Positions 17,812-26,942 of a stretch of DNA of 64,000 nt are shown in pieces. The notes beneath the pieces were generated by a model. It was not told the origin of the DNA, made no database searches, and was given only the letters and a program-made list of their open reading frames with translations. Numbering within the stretch: position 1 is the stretch's first letter; each line of letters starts with the position of its first letter. The DNA lies in assembly GCA_910585765.1 (NCBI GenBank), contig CAJUES010000002.1:26560-90559 (forward strand). Reading direction: 5' to 3'. A program made the position numbers and the translations under genes. Origin of the DNA: an uncultured Lachnospiraceae bacterium (lineage in GTDB: Bacteria > Bacillota > Clostridia > Lachnospirales > Lachnospiraceae).

Positions 17812-18146
17812 AAAGAATCCGATCTTTCTGGAGTGGTTGCCCGTCTAAAGCTTTTCACTCGTCCATCAACGTAGTGAAAAGCGCGCGCCAAAATGCTTGC
17901 ACTTTAGCATTTTGTGTGCAAATGGGTTGCTGTTTACGCCTTCATTATATAAAATTGTGTCAGAATTAGTCGGGGCGTGAACAGTAACATATGCTGCCAA
18001 TAACGGCGCAGAAAATGAGTAAAAGTCTTGTCGTCTGCAAAAAGATGTGCTATAATAACTATAAAAATAGTCAATTAAGATTATAGTTAACTACAAGGAT
18101 AACCATAAAATGATAGCCATAAAAATATAGCATAGAAGGGATCGTG
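17812..18146. other. Gap with dispersed hairpins and the BlaI-like promoter
   Basis: Bases 17851-17879 form a hairpin (CTTTTCACT / AGTGAAAAG), and 17856-17896 recurs with changes at 36311-36351. GTTGCTGTTTACGCC and GGCGTGAACAGTAAC (about 17929-17989) pair at 13 of 15 positions. The promoter and dyad of the next gene follow. I see no gene here. Confidence 0.55.
18028..18096 (+). promoter_or_regulatory. Promoter and dyad of the BlaI/M56 operon
   Basis: TTGTCG (18028-18033) and TATAAT (18051-18056) are spaced by 17 bp. Just downstream, TAGTTAACTA (18084-18093) is a perfect palindrome within the longer dyad TTATAGTTAACTACAA. BlaI-family proteins repress their own operons at such dyads, so autoregulation is likely (inference). 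Confidence 0.7.
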
Positions 18147-18554
18147 ATGAACGGTATGGAACACAAGATACAGAACAAAACCCAGGAAGCGCTGACGGAA
18201 TGTGAAGTTTTAGTGATGAAAGTAATATGGGAAAGCGATGAGGTGATGTCCATACAGGAGATCACTTCGCGGATCAATCTGAAATATGGGAAGGATTGGA
18301 AACTGCAGACGGTCTCCACGTTTTTGAGCCGCGCTGTCAGGAAAGGCTATCTGGCGATGAAGCGAAGGGGAAGGACGTTTGACTATTATCCGCTGGTCAC
18401 AGAGAAGGATTACGGCAGGCGTGAGATCGTCAAATGCGTCGAGAACTGGGGAAACGGCAGGATGGGAAATCTGATCGCGTCTTTTGCGGAGACCAGGAAA
18501 CTGTCAAAGGAGGAGAAGGATCACATCAGGAGGATGCTGGATGGTATGGATTAG
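18147..18554 (+). CDS. BlaI/MecI-family transcriptional repressor
   Basis: 135 residues: winged-helix domain (LTECEVLVMKVIWES, LQTVSTFLSRAVRKGYL, RRGRTFDYYPLV) followed by the dimerisation helices typical of BlaI/MecI. Such repressors are inactivated by cleavage triggered by a membrane M56 peptidase, which is the next gene, overlapping by 14 bases. GAAGGG six bases before ATG 18147 supports this start over the GTG at 18144. The target may be a cell-wall stress response rather than beta-lactamase, as none is nearby. Confidence 0.9.
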   Translation: MNGMEHKIQNKTQEALTECEVLVMKVIWESDEVMSIQEITSRINLKYGKDWKLQTVSTFLSRAVRKGYLAMKRRGRTFDYYPLVTEKDYGRREIVKCVENWGNGRMGNLIASFAETRKLSKEEKDHIRRMLDGMD

Positions 18555-19920
18555 ACTGTGCATCTCCGATATCGCATTTCTTTCCGCAGCCGGCAGTATC
18601 TCGTATGGGCTGACAAGACTGGCAGGGAGGATTTTGCGTGTTGAAAATCCGGTATTGTTATTGGCGTTGCAGAAGCTGACACTGATATTATACTGGCTGC
18701 CGGTCTCGTTTGCGTGTGTATGCATACCAAGGATTTCTTTTGAAAATGGGGTCAGGGCATATACCGGAGAGTTTGTGTGCTCTTCGGTTCCGTCCATGAC
18801 AGTTGTCTTTCTTATCCTGGGGATCGTATGGCTTGCAGGATTTTGGCTGTCTGTTGTTCGCGATGGCATAAAAATATGCAGGCTGGCGAAACTGCTTCGG
18901 GGAAATGTCCCGGTTCAGGATGCGCGGTATCTTGATCTGTTTGAGGCGTGCAGAAGACGGGCAGGGGTAGGCGGTGTAACGCTCAGCCAGAACGATCTGC
19001 TCTGTTCCCCGGTCACAGCAGGGCTCGTGCGAAAGCAGCTCATACTTCCGTTTGCCGATTATACGGACAGGGAGCTTCACATGATCTATGAGCACGAGCT
19101 GATGCACATCAAAAAAGGGGATTTGTCATGGAGGATATTTGCTCTTGTGACCTCCTGGATCCACTGGTTCAATCCGGTGATCTATCCATTGATGAGAGAG
19201 ATGGACTGCTTGCAGGAGATGATCTGCGATCTGAGTATATCGATCGATAACGCACATTATACGAAAAAAGAGTATGCCGCTTTTCTGGTGAGACTCACCG
19301 ATCAAAATGCAGGAAATGTATATACGACTGCATTGACAGAGAATAAAAGTCAAACGATAAGGCGGATCGAGATTATGGCAAAAACAAAAAGTTTCTCGAA
19401 ACCAAAGAGATGGATGACAGGAATAAGTTGCGCATGTCTTGCAGTAATGAGTATGATTCCTGCGACAGCAGTTTCCGCAGAAGCCGCCAGGCTGCAGGAG
19501 GACTGGCTGCGGGCGGAGGAGGTGGAGACGATCGAGGAGCCGCAGAGTCATTGGGATCCGACGATAGAAGAGCACGGGTATGATGATGGAAGTGTGGTTG
19601 AGATTGACGGAAGTCAGGATATCGCGCCGTATTCGTCAACAGTTGATCTGGAAAAGACGATCAATGCGAATACCAGATATCTTTACCAGTATAGAAGTAT
19701 GTCGGTAGGGGAGACAATTGATATCACAGCAAAATGTGATGATTGTGCAATTACATATAAGATCGGAATCAAGAATCAAAAGACGGGAGAAATGGTTTCG
19801 GTATCAGGAAATGGGACTTTGAGACATGAATTTAAGATTTCTGAAAGCGGAACATATACGGCATTTGTTGAAAATAATAATAATTTTCCAATAAAGATTT
19901 CAGGTGCAGCAGTATACTAA
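18541..19920 (+). CDS. M56-family (BlaR1-like) membrane metallopeptidase
   Basis: 459 residues. Several N-terminal membrane helices are followed by the zinc peptidase motif HELMH (His 185, Glu 186, His 189) and a further membrane region near 205-225. A helix around 295-318 leads to an outside C-terminal region of about 140 residues. That region is not the penicillin-binding domain of BlaR1: it looks like a small beta-rich domain (SVGETIDITAKCDDCAITYK, then ESGTYTAFVENN). The sensor end is therefore replaced. AGGAGG before ATG 18541 and overlap with the repressor gene show translational coupling. Confidence 0.85.
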   Translation: MVWIRLCISDIAFLSAAGSISYGLTRLAGRILRVENPVLLLALQKLTLILYWLPVSFACVCIPRISFENGVRAYTGEFVCSSVPSMTVVFLILGIVWLAGFWLSVVRDGIKICRLAKLLRGNVPVQDARYLDLFEACRRRAGVGGVTLSQNDLLCSPVTAGLVRKQLILPFADYTDRELHMIYEHELMHIKKGDLSWRIFALVTSWIHWFNPVIYPLMREMDCLQEMICDLSISIDNAHYTKKEYAAFLVRLTDQNAGNVYTTALTENKSQTIRRIEIMAKTKSFSKPKRWMTGISCACLAVMSMIPATAVSAEAARLQEDWLRAEEVETIEEPQSHWDPTIEEHGYDDGSVVEIDGSQDIAPYSSTVDLEKTINANTRYLYQYRSMSVGETIDITAKCDDCAITYKIGIKNQKTGEMVSVSGNGTLRHEFKISESGTYTAFVENNNNFPIKISGAAVY

Positions 19921-20077
19921 TACGTTTTAGAGGGACATAAGTCCCTTTAAATAAACAAATTACAACTACAAATTTAGTGGAAAGAGGTGGTGTATATGAG
20001 GGTGTAAAGACAGTGTAACAGGTAACTTGTAAACAGAGATTCTGAAAAATTATTTACGAAAGAAAGAGGGGAATCAA
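19921..20077 (+). promoter_or_regulatory. Leader with hairpin and AACTACAA box
   Basis: AGGGAC/GTCCCT forms a small hairpin after the peptidase gene. TTTAAATAAACAAATT and AACTACAA follow; a closely similar block (TTTAAATAAACA, CAACTACAA, AGT) stands at about 23235-23270 before another exported protein, and AACTACAA is also half of the dyad before the BlaI-like gene. Confidence 0.4.
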
Positions 20078-21063
20078 ATGTATAAGAGATCTTTATCGGC
20101 TATACTGGCAATTGCATTGACAGCTACAATGTCATTTGCCATGTTGGGGGAAGTATTTGCGGCGAGCGAGGAAACTTCCGCGGAGGTTGTTACCAGTGAC
20201 TTGGCAATCGAGAAGGAATAGCATATATCAATTCAGACAGTGTCAATCACACATATGCAGTAATTGTCTTTCCGACAAAGGGATATAGTGCAACTGATAG
20301 TTATAAACTGACCATAAGTCTGGATGAGGCAGGGTATTACGATGCATCAGAGCCAAATGAGAGTCCGTTTGATGTGAAGAACGTGACATCAAATACTTAT
20401 ATCGAGGGACATAGTCTCAATGTATCAAACGATCAGGACTGGTTTGCGATCAATACGACAGGATTGAGTACGACAGGAGTAAGAAAAATGGGATTTATTG
20501 TCAGTGAGAGCAGCTATAGTGTGGAGCTATATTATGCTGTTAATACTGAAATGAGACTTGTCAATCCTGTTGACGGGGTGTATAATATAACGGAAGGAAA
20601 TTATTATATAAAGGTGTATAATAAGAACGCCGATTTTGTAAGCAAGGATTATACTTTAAAAATACTGGGATATGGAGAAATACCTGCCAAACTTGAAATT
20701 TTTTATGATTTTGATATGGATGGACAAAAGCTTGATTTTAATGAAGGACTGCACTATGCGTTTCAAAATGTGCTACTTCTGGGAGCTCGAGTTACGGATG
20801 GTAAAGGAAATCGTGTCCCAAATGTAAATGTGACATTAGAGTGGATCGGGGATACCATGATATCACCGAATAATGGACATCAGACCATGATTAAAACAAC
20901 AGATCTTAGCGGTTATGTGAAATTTCGCATGGTGGTGCCGCGAGCGCATGGTATTCGTACAGCGTTGACAATTGCGTTGCACAAATATGATTATGATACA
21001 ATGATCATTTCTTGTGGAACTGCAAGGGATACAACGAAACTGTATCATGTAATAAACAGATAA
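20078..21063 (+). pseudogene. Secreted PPC/Ig-like domain protein, frameshifted
   Basis: The first frame (20078-20221) encodes a signal peptide (MYKRSLSAILAIALTATMSF, AxA site near residue 29) and stops at 47 codons. The body continues in another frame, open from about 20200 to 21063. It contains a bacterial pre-peptidase C-terminal-like domain (YYDASEPNESPF, NDQDWFAI) and an Ig-like domain (VTDGKGNRVPNVNVTLEW). Together they read as one exported protein of about 325 residues broken by a frameshift near 20200-20221. The ribosome site AAAGAGGGG precedes 20078. A sequencing error is the main alternative. Confidence 0.65.
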
Positions 21064-21118
21064 GACCCAAATCAATGTAAACGGATTTACAGCATCAATA
21101 AACAAGGAGGTTGAACGT

Positions 21119-22540
21119 ATGCAGATACCATTTTATCAAACCAATCAGTACAGTCATTTTAACAACCGTTTTGTGGGCAGTGCCCACGGGACGATGAACA
21201 ATTCATCGCTGCACGCAAGGCGCAGGATGATGGAGGCGCAGGACGCGGCGCAGGAGACGGAGTCGGTCAGGGTCACGATCTCCGGGGAGGCGATGGCGCT
21301 GGCAAGACAGGCGAAGGCAATGGAACGGCTCGAGCAGTATGCGAATGCGGGAGCAGCAACGGAAACGGACGGCGCAGAGACGGGTGAGGGATCCGGCGAA
21401 CCTGTACAGCTGACGGATGAGGAGATCTATGACGAACTGTTGAATCAGGTGAACATATGGGGCGACAAATCGTATGCCCTGCGCCATGACTTTAATCACC
21501 AGGAAACCGCCCAGATGGCTGAGAAGCGAGCGGCGGCGCTGACTGAGATGCAGAAGCTCGAGGAGATGCAGAAGTCCGAGATCGGCAGACTGCAGAGGGA
21601 CGCGCAGAAGGCGGCAGAGCAGGCTTCCATGCAGCAGGAGGAGATCAGCAAGAAGAGCTCCGAGCTGATCATGATGATCGAGAGCTTTGAGGATCAGGAC
21701 GAGGAGGAAGCGAAAGCGGCGGAGGGTGCCGGGGACGGGGATACGGAATCTTCGGGCAGCCTGATGGAGGGAGAACCCGGAGCGATGGCGGCAAAGGGAG
21801 AGATGGGCATGTTGGACAGCCTGAATGGTATGGATCAGTCAAGCACATTTCGGATCGAAGCGAGCGATCATTCGATCAAAGCCGTTGAAGCGGAGCGGCT
21901 CAACATATACCGGGCGAATGATGCCAAAAATTTCACCATCAAGGAAAGGATCGCGGAGATGTCAGACTATGTCATTGCGCTTGCAAGCAATGAGGAGGTG
22001 AAGGCATCTTTCAAGGAAAGGATCGAGAAGGAAACCGACCCGGAGGCAAAGAAAAAGCTGGGCGCATTGATGGATTACTTCGAGAATATGGAGATGAAGA
22101 ACGGATACCGCGACCTGAAGAGAGACAGGGAGTTTGCGCTGCAGGAGCGGATCACGGCGAGGGATCTTCGGATCGCGCATCTTGGAAACCGTCACCTTGC
22201 GATGGCAGAGCGGCAAGAGAAAGAGCTGCAGTCCCTGTTTGACGAGGACGATATCCTGAGGGCACAGGGGCAGGACGGCGTCACCGGACGCACAGAAGAC
22301 GTGGCGGAGCGCCTGCAGGAGATAATTGACGAGCGCGACCATGTTGACGGGGACACCACACTGGACGAGGAGATCCGCGAAAACGAGGAGCAGAAGGAAG
22401 AGGAAGAAAAGAGCGGGGAGACACAAAACACTTCCGCAGAAAAAGAACAGAACGGCGAGGCAGAGATCTGGAGCAGTGCCATTCAGGGGCTGATCATGGA
22501 CGGCAGGCGGTTTGCCGGGATGAAAGGACTGTTGGCATAA
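21119..22540 (+). CDS. Coiled-coil protein of unknown function
   Basis: 473 residues, strongly charged, with no signal peptide or membrane segment. The N-terminus is rich in Asn, Gln and Ser; VRVTISGEAMALARQ follows (43-57), a motif style seen in flagellum-associated clostridial proteins, though I do not recognise the family. Long helical, coiled-coil-like stretches (about 130-200 and 270-400) are rich in Glu, Lys, Gln and Ala; the tail is acidic (EENEEQKEEEEKSG-like). AAGGAGG precedes the start. Three blocks of this gene recur, joined together, at 24622-24965. Confidence 0.7.
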   Translation: MQIPFYQTNQYSHFNNRFVGSAHGTMNNSSLHARRRMMEAQDAAQETESVRVTISGEAMALARQAKAMERLEQYANAGAATETDGAETGEGSGEPVQLTDEEIYDELLNQVNIWGDKSYALRHDFNHQETAQMAEKRAAALTEMQKLEEMQKSEIGRLQRDAQKAAEQASMQQEEISKKSSELIMMIESFEDQDEEEAKAAEGAGDGDTESSGSLMEGEPGAMAAKGEMGMLDSLNGMDQSSTFRIEASDHSIKAVEAERLNIYRANDAKNFTIKERIAEMSDYVIALASNEEVKASFKERIEKETDPEAKKKLGALMDYFENMEMKNGYRDLKRDREFALQERITARDLRIAHLGNRHLAMAERQEKELQSLFDEDDILRAQGQDGVTGRTEDVAERLQEIIDERDHVDGDTTLDEEIRENEEQKEEEEKSGETQNTSAEKEQNGEAEIWSSAIQGLIMDGRRFAGMKGLLA

Positions 22541-22705
22541 CAAAATGGGACTGTCGGGAAATGACAGTTTTCAGACTTGATTTCCAAAATAAAGAGTTAT
22601 GTCAGTATAATGCGGAGGAAGAAGGTGCAGCCACCAAAAGGACTGCACCATTCCTTTCAGTTCCTCTTGTGACACCGCAATATCGTTTTGTGTGGACTTT
22701 CACTG
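22541..22705. other. Short gap before the MITE-like element
   Basis: Nothing recognisable apart from a weak dyad just after the coiled-coil gene. An 86-codon frame that begins here runs into the mobile element and is not credible. Confidence 0.4.
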
Positions 22706-22915
22706 CTAGAGCGTGTTTGAAAAATGCTTTCTGTCAGATGTTCGGCACAGTTTGTGGGAGATTTGTGCCAAATGAGGGAGGCGTAGGGGGGCAAAGGCAT
22801 AAAGGGCAATGCCTTGCGTAGACTGAATTTGACGCAAATATCGCGCAAAATGGTGAATGCGACGCATACGCGTCGCTATGCAGATGGCGGGAATGATTTT
22901 TCAAACACGCTCTAG
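22706..22915. mobile_element. 210-bp MITE-like element with perfect 20-bp ends
   Basis: CTAGAGCGTGTTTGAAAAAT (22706-22725) and its exact reverse complement (22896-22915) bound a 210-bp element without a transposase gene. The interior is GC-rich and hairpin-prone. A related solo end (CTTAGAGTGTGTTTGAAAAA) stands at 48892. It is presumably mobilised in trans. Confidence 0.85.
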
Positions 22916-22980
22916 TACAGGAGATTCTTACGGACCTTTTTACTATCATTATTATATGTGATTTGTTTTAGGAGCTGACT

Positions 22981-23181
22981 ATGAAAAATAATTCTAAAAA
23001 AATACGGATTATCTGTCTGGCCTGGGCAGTCATAGCAATTATTTTGCTCATTCTCATATGGATTTGTGACGGTACAGGGAATGGTTCGATGCAGAGAAAT
23101 CTGACTTATGCTGTTCGGATATACACAGGTATTTCCTGCATTATTTCTGGTATAATTGCCCGTTTAAGTAAAAACGGCTAA
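22981..23181 (+). CDS. Small two-helix membrane protein, unknown
   Basis: 66 residues with a basic N-terminus (MKNNSKKIRI), a membrane helix at about 10-28 and a second weaker one at about 44-60. AGGAG lies seven bases before the ATG. The family is not recognised. Confidence 0.65.
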   Translation: MKNNSKKIRIICLAWAVIAIILLILIWICDGTGNGSMQRNLTYAVRIYTGISCIISGIIARLSKNG

Positions 23182-23313
23182 TGAAAATGTAACAAAAACA
23201 TTCGTGCATAGAGCCCTATCGTTATAATATGGTTTTAAATAAACACTTTGCAACTACAAGATCAGTAATTTAAAACAATAATTAAGGAATACGCCAAGTC
23301 TTCTATTTGCCTG

Positions 23314-23715
23314 ATGGAAAGAGCTGTAGATCCTGCAGACAAGACTATATCTTGGGGAAAATATGATATTGCCTGTGTAGTTACTGCACATTATGAAGAA
23401 CATTACGGACCGGGAACTGAAACAGGGATTGTATTGCTATATACAACATTTTCCTTTAATGATGCCGGAACAAATCCTGTGTATGTGAGTAAGGTTGAAA
23501 TGTACTCGCATTGTATCTATGATGCAGCAAATGCAGAACCAATAGAGCGTTATGCTACATATAATAATCCGTCTCAGGGGGTTTTATATTCTTTAAATTC
23601 TGATGATGATCGGATTTATGGGGGCGGTGGATTTCAGTATTTACAATGTGGGGCAAATGTGACCTTAAGTGATGGAACAAAATCACCTGATTATTTTCGT
23701 ATTGATCTCCGGTAA
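23314..23715 (+). pseudogene. Fragment of an exported protein lacking its signal peptide
   Basis: 133 codons of beta-rich sequence (KYDIACVVTAHYEEHYG, then TTFSFNDAGTNPVYVSKVEM) like an exported domain. There is no signal peptide and no ribosome site at ATG 23314. The upstream block resembles the leader of the secreted-protein gene at 20078, but the signal-peptide part is missing. It is most likely a 5'-deleted copy; an intact cytoplasmic protein cannot be excluded. Confidence 0.5.
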
Positions 23716-23810
23716 TGCGATATTGTATAGATGATGTGGGAAACGTTGGGAGCGGAACCGTATCTTTATGAAATTTGTGTGCTGAGGTTTTCAATATAAG
23801 ACTTGTTTCC

Positions 23811-23837
23811 TTACATGGATTATAGTAATCCATGTAA
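23811..23837. repeat. Perfect 12-bp hairpin
   Basis: TTACATGGATTA, a TAG loop and TAATCCATGTAA form an exact hairpin. No T-run follows on either strand, so terminator function is uncertain. Confidence 0.6.
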
Positions 23838-23999
23838 AAAGATATTGATCATTTGAAAGATTGTGTACTACACTTTTGGTGGATAGTTATGTGATTACGC
23901 TGAGTTTTATTGAAATATTTAAATAGGCAGAGCTGAAAACCTGTAGATGCAAGATACAATTGGCGATAAATGTAGGCACGGTAGAGGGGAAATAAAGGA

Positions 24000-24611
24000 A
24001 TGAATAACAGGATAAAATGGAGTAAAGTTGTGATTCTGATCATCATCATCATTTTCGGTATAGTTCTATGTATTTCCCTGAATAACAGAAAAAGTGAGAA
24101 GTGGACAACTCATATGAATCATCTTGAGTGGGGAATGGAAGAGGAGGAAGTCCAGAAGTTTTATACTTTTGCAGACAATGGCGAGGAGGTATCTCCCCAC
24201 ATTTTTCACTATGATCTGGAGGAACTACAGGAAATATATGGCTGTCAAATGAATACGACCCTGATCTTTGAGGAAGGTTATGGTCTGAAAGGTGTCCTTG
24301 GTTATACAGATGAAGTGGAAAGGCTTCAAAAAAATATTCAGGATGATCTGGGAAAATATCGAACAGGAGCACAGCCTTCGGACGGAATTAGTTGGAAATC
24401 CGAACTGATTGGAGACCAATATGATAAGGATCAGATTGAAAAGGGGTATCGTAGGATTTTGGGTGAGAATGAGTTGACACAAAATGTCCTTACCGGGTTG
24501 CTGAACAGTCCATCGGTGTCAATGGAATTAAAAACATCAGGCAATCGGAAAGGAATGCTTTTCATTGATGCGGATCATTATGTAAAAGTTCAAAAATTGC
24601 TGACAGAATAG
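24000..24611 (+). CDS. Membrane-anchored exported protein, unknown
   Basis: 203 residues: basic N-terminus (MNNRIKWSK), one membrane helix at about 9-27, and an acidic outside domain (about 35-203). AAAGGA is next to the ATG. No family recognised; its neighbours are other small exported proteins in an accessory stretch. A hairpin lies upstream at 23811. Confidence 0.65.
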   Translation: MNNRIKWSKVVILIIIIIFGIVLCISLNNRKSEKWTTHMNHLEWGMEEEEVQKFYTFADNGEEVSPHIFHYDLEELQEIYGCQMNTTLIFEEGYGLKGVLGYTDEVERLQKNIQDDLGKYRTGAQPSDGISWKSELIGDQYDKDQIEKGYRRILGENELTQNVLTGLLNSPSVSMELKTSGNRKGMLFIDADHYVKVQKLLTE

Positions 24612-24621
24612 CCGGAGATAA

Positions 24622-24965
24622 CGCAGAAGGCGGCAGAGCAGGATTCCATGCAACAGGAGGAGATCAGCAAGAAGAGCTCCGGGTTGATCATTCGATCAAA
24701 GCCGTCGAAGCGGAGCGGCAGGAGAAAGAGCTGCAGTCCCTGTTTGACGAGGACGATATCCTGAGGGCACAGGGGCAGGACGGCGTCACCGGACGCACAG
24801 AAGACGTGGCGGAGCGCCTGCAGGAGATAATTGACGAGCGCGACCATGTTGACGGGGACACCACACTGGACGAGGAGATCCGCGAAAACGAGGAGCAGAA
24901 GGAAGAGGAAGAAAAGAGCGGGGAGACACAAAACACTTCCGCAGAAAAAGAACAGAACGGCGAGG
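24622..24965 (+). pseudogene. Rearranged partial copy of the coiled-coil gene
   Basis: Three blocks of the gene at 21119 are joined: 24622-24687 matches 21603-21669, 24686-24719 matches 21866-21899, and 24716-24965 matches 22211-22460, the last nearly identical at a constant offset of 2505. The joints fall at short shared words (GATCA and CGGC), as expected of microhomology deletions. The frame is broken. The copy ends abruptly 20 bases from the stop of the ATPase gene on the other strand. Confidence 0.85.
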
Positions 24966-24985
24966 AAAAGTCTTCCCTGCTCGAT

Positions 24986-26587
24986 TTAAAGGACCGCAGT
25001 CTCAATCTTGCACTGATGCCGTTTGGTTTTGCGGTCATAGCTGATGCCGACTAACAGGACATTGCCGTTGTATGCCGTGAGTTTCCCGGCATATTTTTTT
25101 GCCTTGATCTGGTCGATGGCACTCTCGGCGGTATGATCGTATTTCAGCTCGACAAGCAGCGCCGGACTGTCCGTATGCTGTCTGGGCAGAAACGCGATAT
25201 CTGCAAAACCTTCGCCTGTCGGGAGCTCCCGGATGAGGACATAATCCTTCATTGCGCTATAGTAGGCGAGCGTGATGACGCAGCTTAAGGAATTCTCGTC
25301 ATTGTACCGGATGACAGAGATATTCTCCATGTGCACCCTGCCGACCGCGTCCGCGACTTTTTCTTCTTCATTTTTCAGGGTGGCGCGCAGAAGTTTGTCG
25401 GAGGCTGAGATCGCGTTGACGACCGTATTCCATTCGTTGCCCTCGATGGCATTGACAAACTCGCTGCGGACTTCCTCGTTTGGGATATAGACCTCGCGGC
25501 GGTCATGGTCGAAAGCGAGATAGCCGAGATGGATCAGCAGGGCAAACACATCGTCCTTGCTCCGGAAAGTCACCATATCATTCTGGAATTTGTCGGGGTT
25601 GACGCTGCAGCGTCCGCCGCCGAGCATTTCTATAACATCGTCTTTCAGACCATCAAAATTCATGCTGATATATTTTTTTAGGGATTCGTACGTCTCCGTG
25701 CGTGTCCAGTAATTGTCGATCCGGTGTCTGCGCAGGGCGTCCACGACGGACTTCGGGTTGTATATGTGAAAATGGTTGTTGAGCTGGTATCCGTCATACC
25801 ACTGCCGGATCCGGGTATAATCCGTGTGGTACTCCTCACAGAGATCCTGCACTTCCGCCTCCGTAAAGCCGACGTACTCCTCCAGCGGTTCGGGATTGAT
25901 CATCGTAAATTCATCAAAGTTGTTGAGCGCCGACTGCGTGCCGTATTTTTTGACAGGCAGGATCCCGGTCAGATATCCCAGCGCGAGAAATTCTTTCGAG
26001 GTGGAGTCCTTGAACAGACCGCGCAGGAGTTTGAGATATAGTTTCTGCGCTTCCTCGTCGTCTGGATCTTCGCGGAAGATCGTGTCCCACTCGTCGATGA
26101 TCACGATGAAGGCGGAACCCGTTTGGGCGTATACCCTTGCCATTGCATTAGGAAGGTCTGACTCCTCGGTATCGACGCAGTTGGGATAGGTTTCCCTTAG
26201 TTCCTGAATGATCTCCTGCTGAAACAACGAGATCGTCTGAGCGGCTGTGACCGGCATGTTGGTCTGCGGATCGATCCGGCGGCGGAATACATTCAGGTCA
26301 ACCTCAATGATATCATATTTATTCATATATTTTTTGTAGTCCGCTGACTGAGCTATTTTCTTTCCATCAAAAAGGGCACTGGAATCAAAGCTTTTGCCAT
26401 AGTAGGCAGCCAGCATCGCTGCCGTGATGGATTTCCCGAAACGTCTGGGGCGGCTGAGGCAGATATACCGGTCTTCTGTATCGATGACAGAATTTGTATA
26501 TGTCAAAAACCCTGTTTTGTCTACATAAATTTTGGACTGCAAAGCACTGCAGAATTTCTTGGTACCTGTGTTAAAATAAATTCCCAT
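24986..26587 (-). CDS. AAA-ATPase-like protein with PD-(D/E)XK nuclease-like domain
   Basis: 533 residues of the same broad family as the gene at 16114. MGIYFNTGTKKFC begins the protein; SRPRRFGKSITAAM is the Walker A region, FIVIIDEWDTIF the Walker B, and ADIAFLPRQHTDSPALLVELKYD the PD-(D/E)XK-like core. GAGGA precedes the start. It reads toward the pseudogene copy at 24622, so the 3' end probably marks an insertion boundary. Role unknown; the family is common in gut anaerobes, often near mobile DNA. Confidence 0.85.
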   Translation of the reverse strand: MGIYFNTGTKKFCSALQSKIYVDKTGFLTYTNSVIDTEDRYICLSRPRRFGKSITAAMLAAYYGKSFDSSALFDGKKIAQSADYKKYMNKYDIIEVDLNVFRRRIDPQTNMPVTAAQTISLFQQEIIQELRETYPNCVDTEESDLPNAMARVYAQTGSAFIVIIDEWDTIFREDPDDEEAQKLYLKLLRGLFKDSTSKEFLALGYLTGILPVKKYGTQSALNNFDEFTMINPEPLEEYVGFTEAEVQDLCEEYHTDYTRIRQWYDGYQLNNHFHIYNPKSVVDALRRHRIDNYWTRTETYESLKKYISMNFDGLKDDVIEMLGGGRCSVNPDKFQNDMVTFRSKDDVFALLIHLGYLAFDHDRREVYIPNEEVRSEFVNAIEGNEWNTVVNAISASDKLLRATLKNEEEKVADAVGRVHMENISVIRYNDENSLSCVITLAYYSAMKDYVLIRELPTGEGFADIAFLPRQHTDSPALLVELKYDHTAESAIDQIKAKKYAGKLTAYNGNVLLVGISYDRKTKRHQCKIETAVL

Positions 26588-26942
26588 ACGGATCCTCGTT
26601 CCTGATCAATTGTGGACAGTTACTAAGTATTATCTTACTCCAAAACACTGTTATTTACAAGAAATATTCAGAATTGCCCCACGGTAAAGGCAAGCTTAAT
26701 GAATAAATTACAAACTTCATATGCTGATGAAACATACGAAATCATTTTATCTGCACATGTTGATGAAACATGCGAAATCATTTTATTCAAACATACCTGC
26801 ATTTGACAGGTATGTTGAAAACTGTAATGAGGATGTAAGGATTTTTGTGATAAAATACTTTACAATAAGGAGCATACAGAGCATGGCTGACGAAAAAGCC
26901 GGCTTTGGACAAAGATCACAAGTAGGAGGTTTAAAAGGAAAA
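26588..26942 (+). promoter_or_regulatory. Regulatory region of the BceAB-like operon
   Basis: Two 30-bp direct repeats at 26721-26750 and 26757-26786 (28 of 30 identical, 36-bp spacing) contain TGATGAAACAT and CGAAATCATTTTAT. They are followed by a perfect 10-bp dyad AACATACCTG (26790-26799) / CAGGTATGTT (26807-26816). TTGACA at 26804-26809 overlaps the dyad and could be a -35 box. The frame of the ATPase gene is open through here, but no ribosome site supports translation. Confidence 0.55.

Noticed and set aside
22561..22821. 86-codon frame across the MITE
   Set aside because: It runs from intergenic DNA into the mobile element and has no plausible start signal.
24806..25054. 82-codon frame in the rearranged copy
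   Set aside because: It is only the third block of the duplicated coiled-coil gene running into the antisense end of the ATPase gene.
26721..26942. 74-residue N-terminal extension of the BceA-like protein
   Set aside because: The DNA is regulatory repeats; the ribosome site and family length fit ATG 26943.
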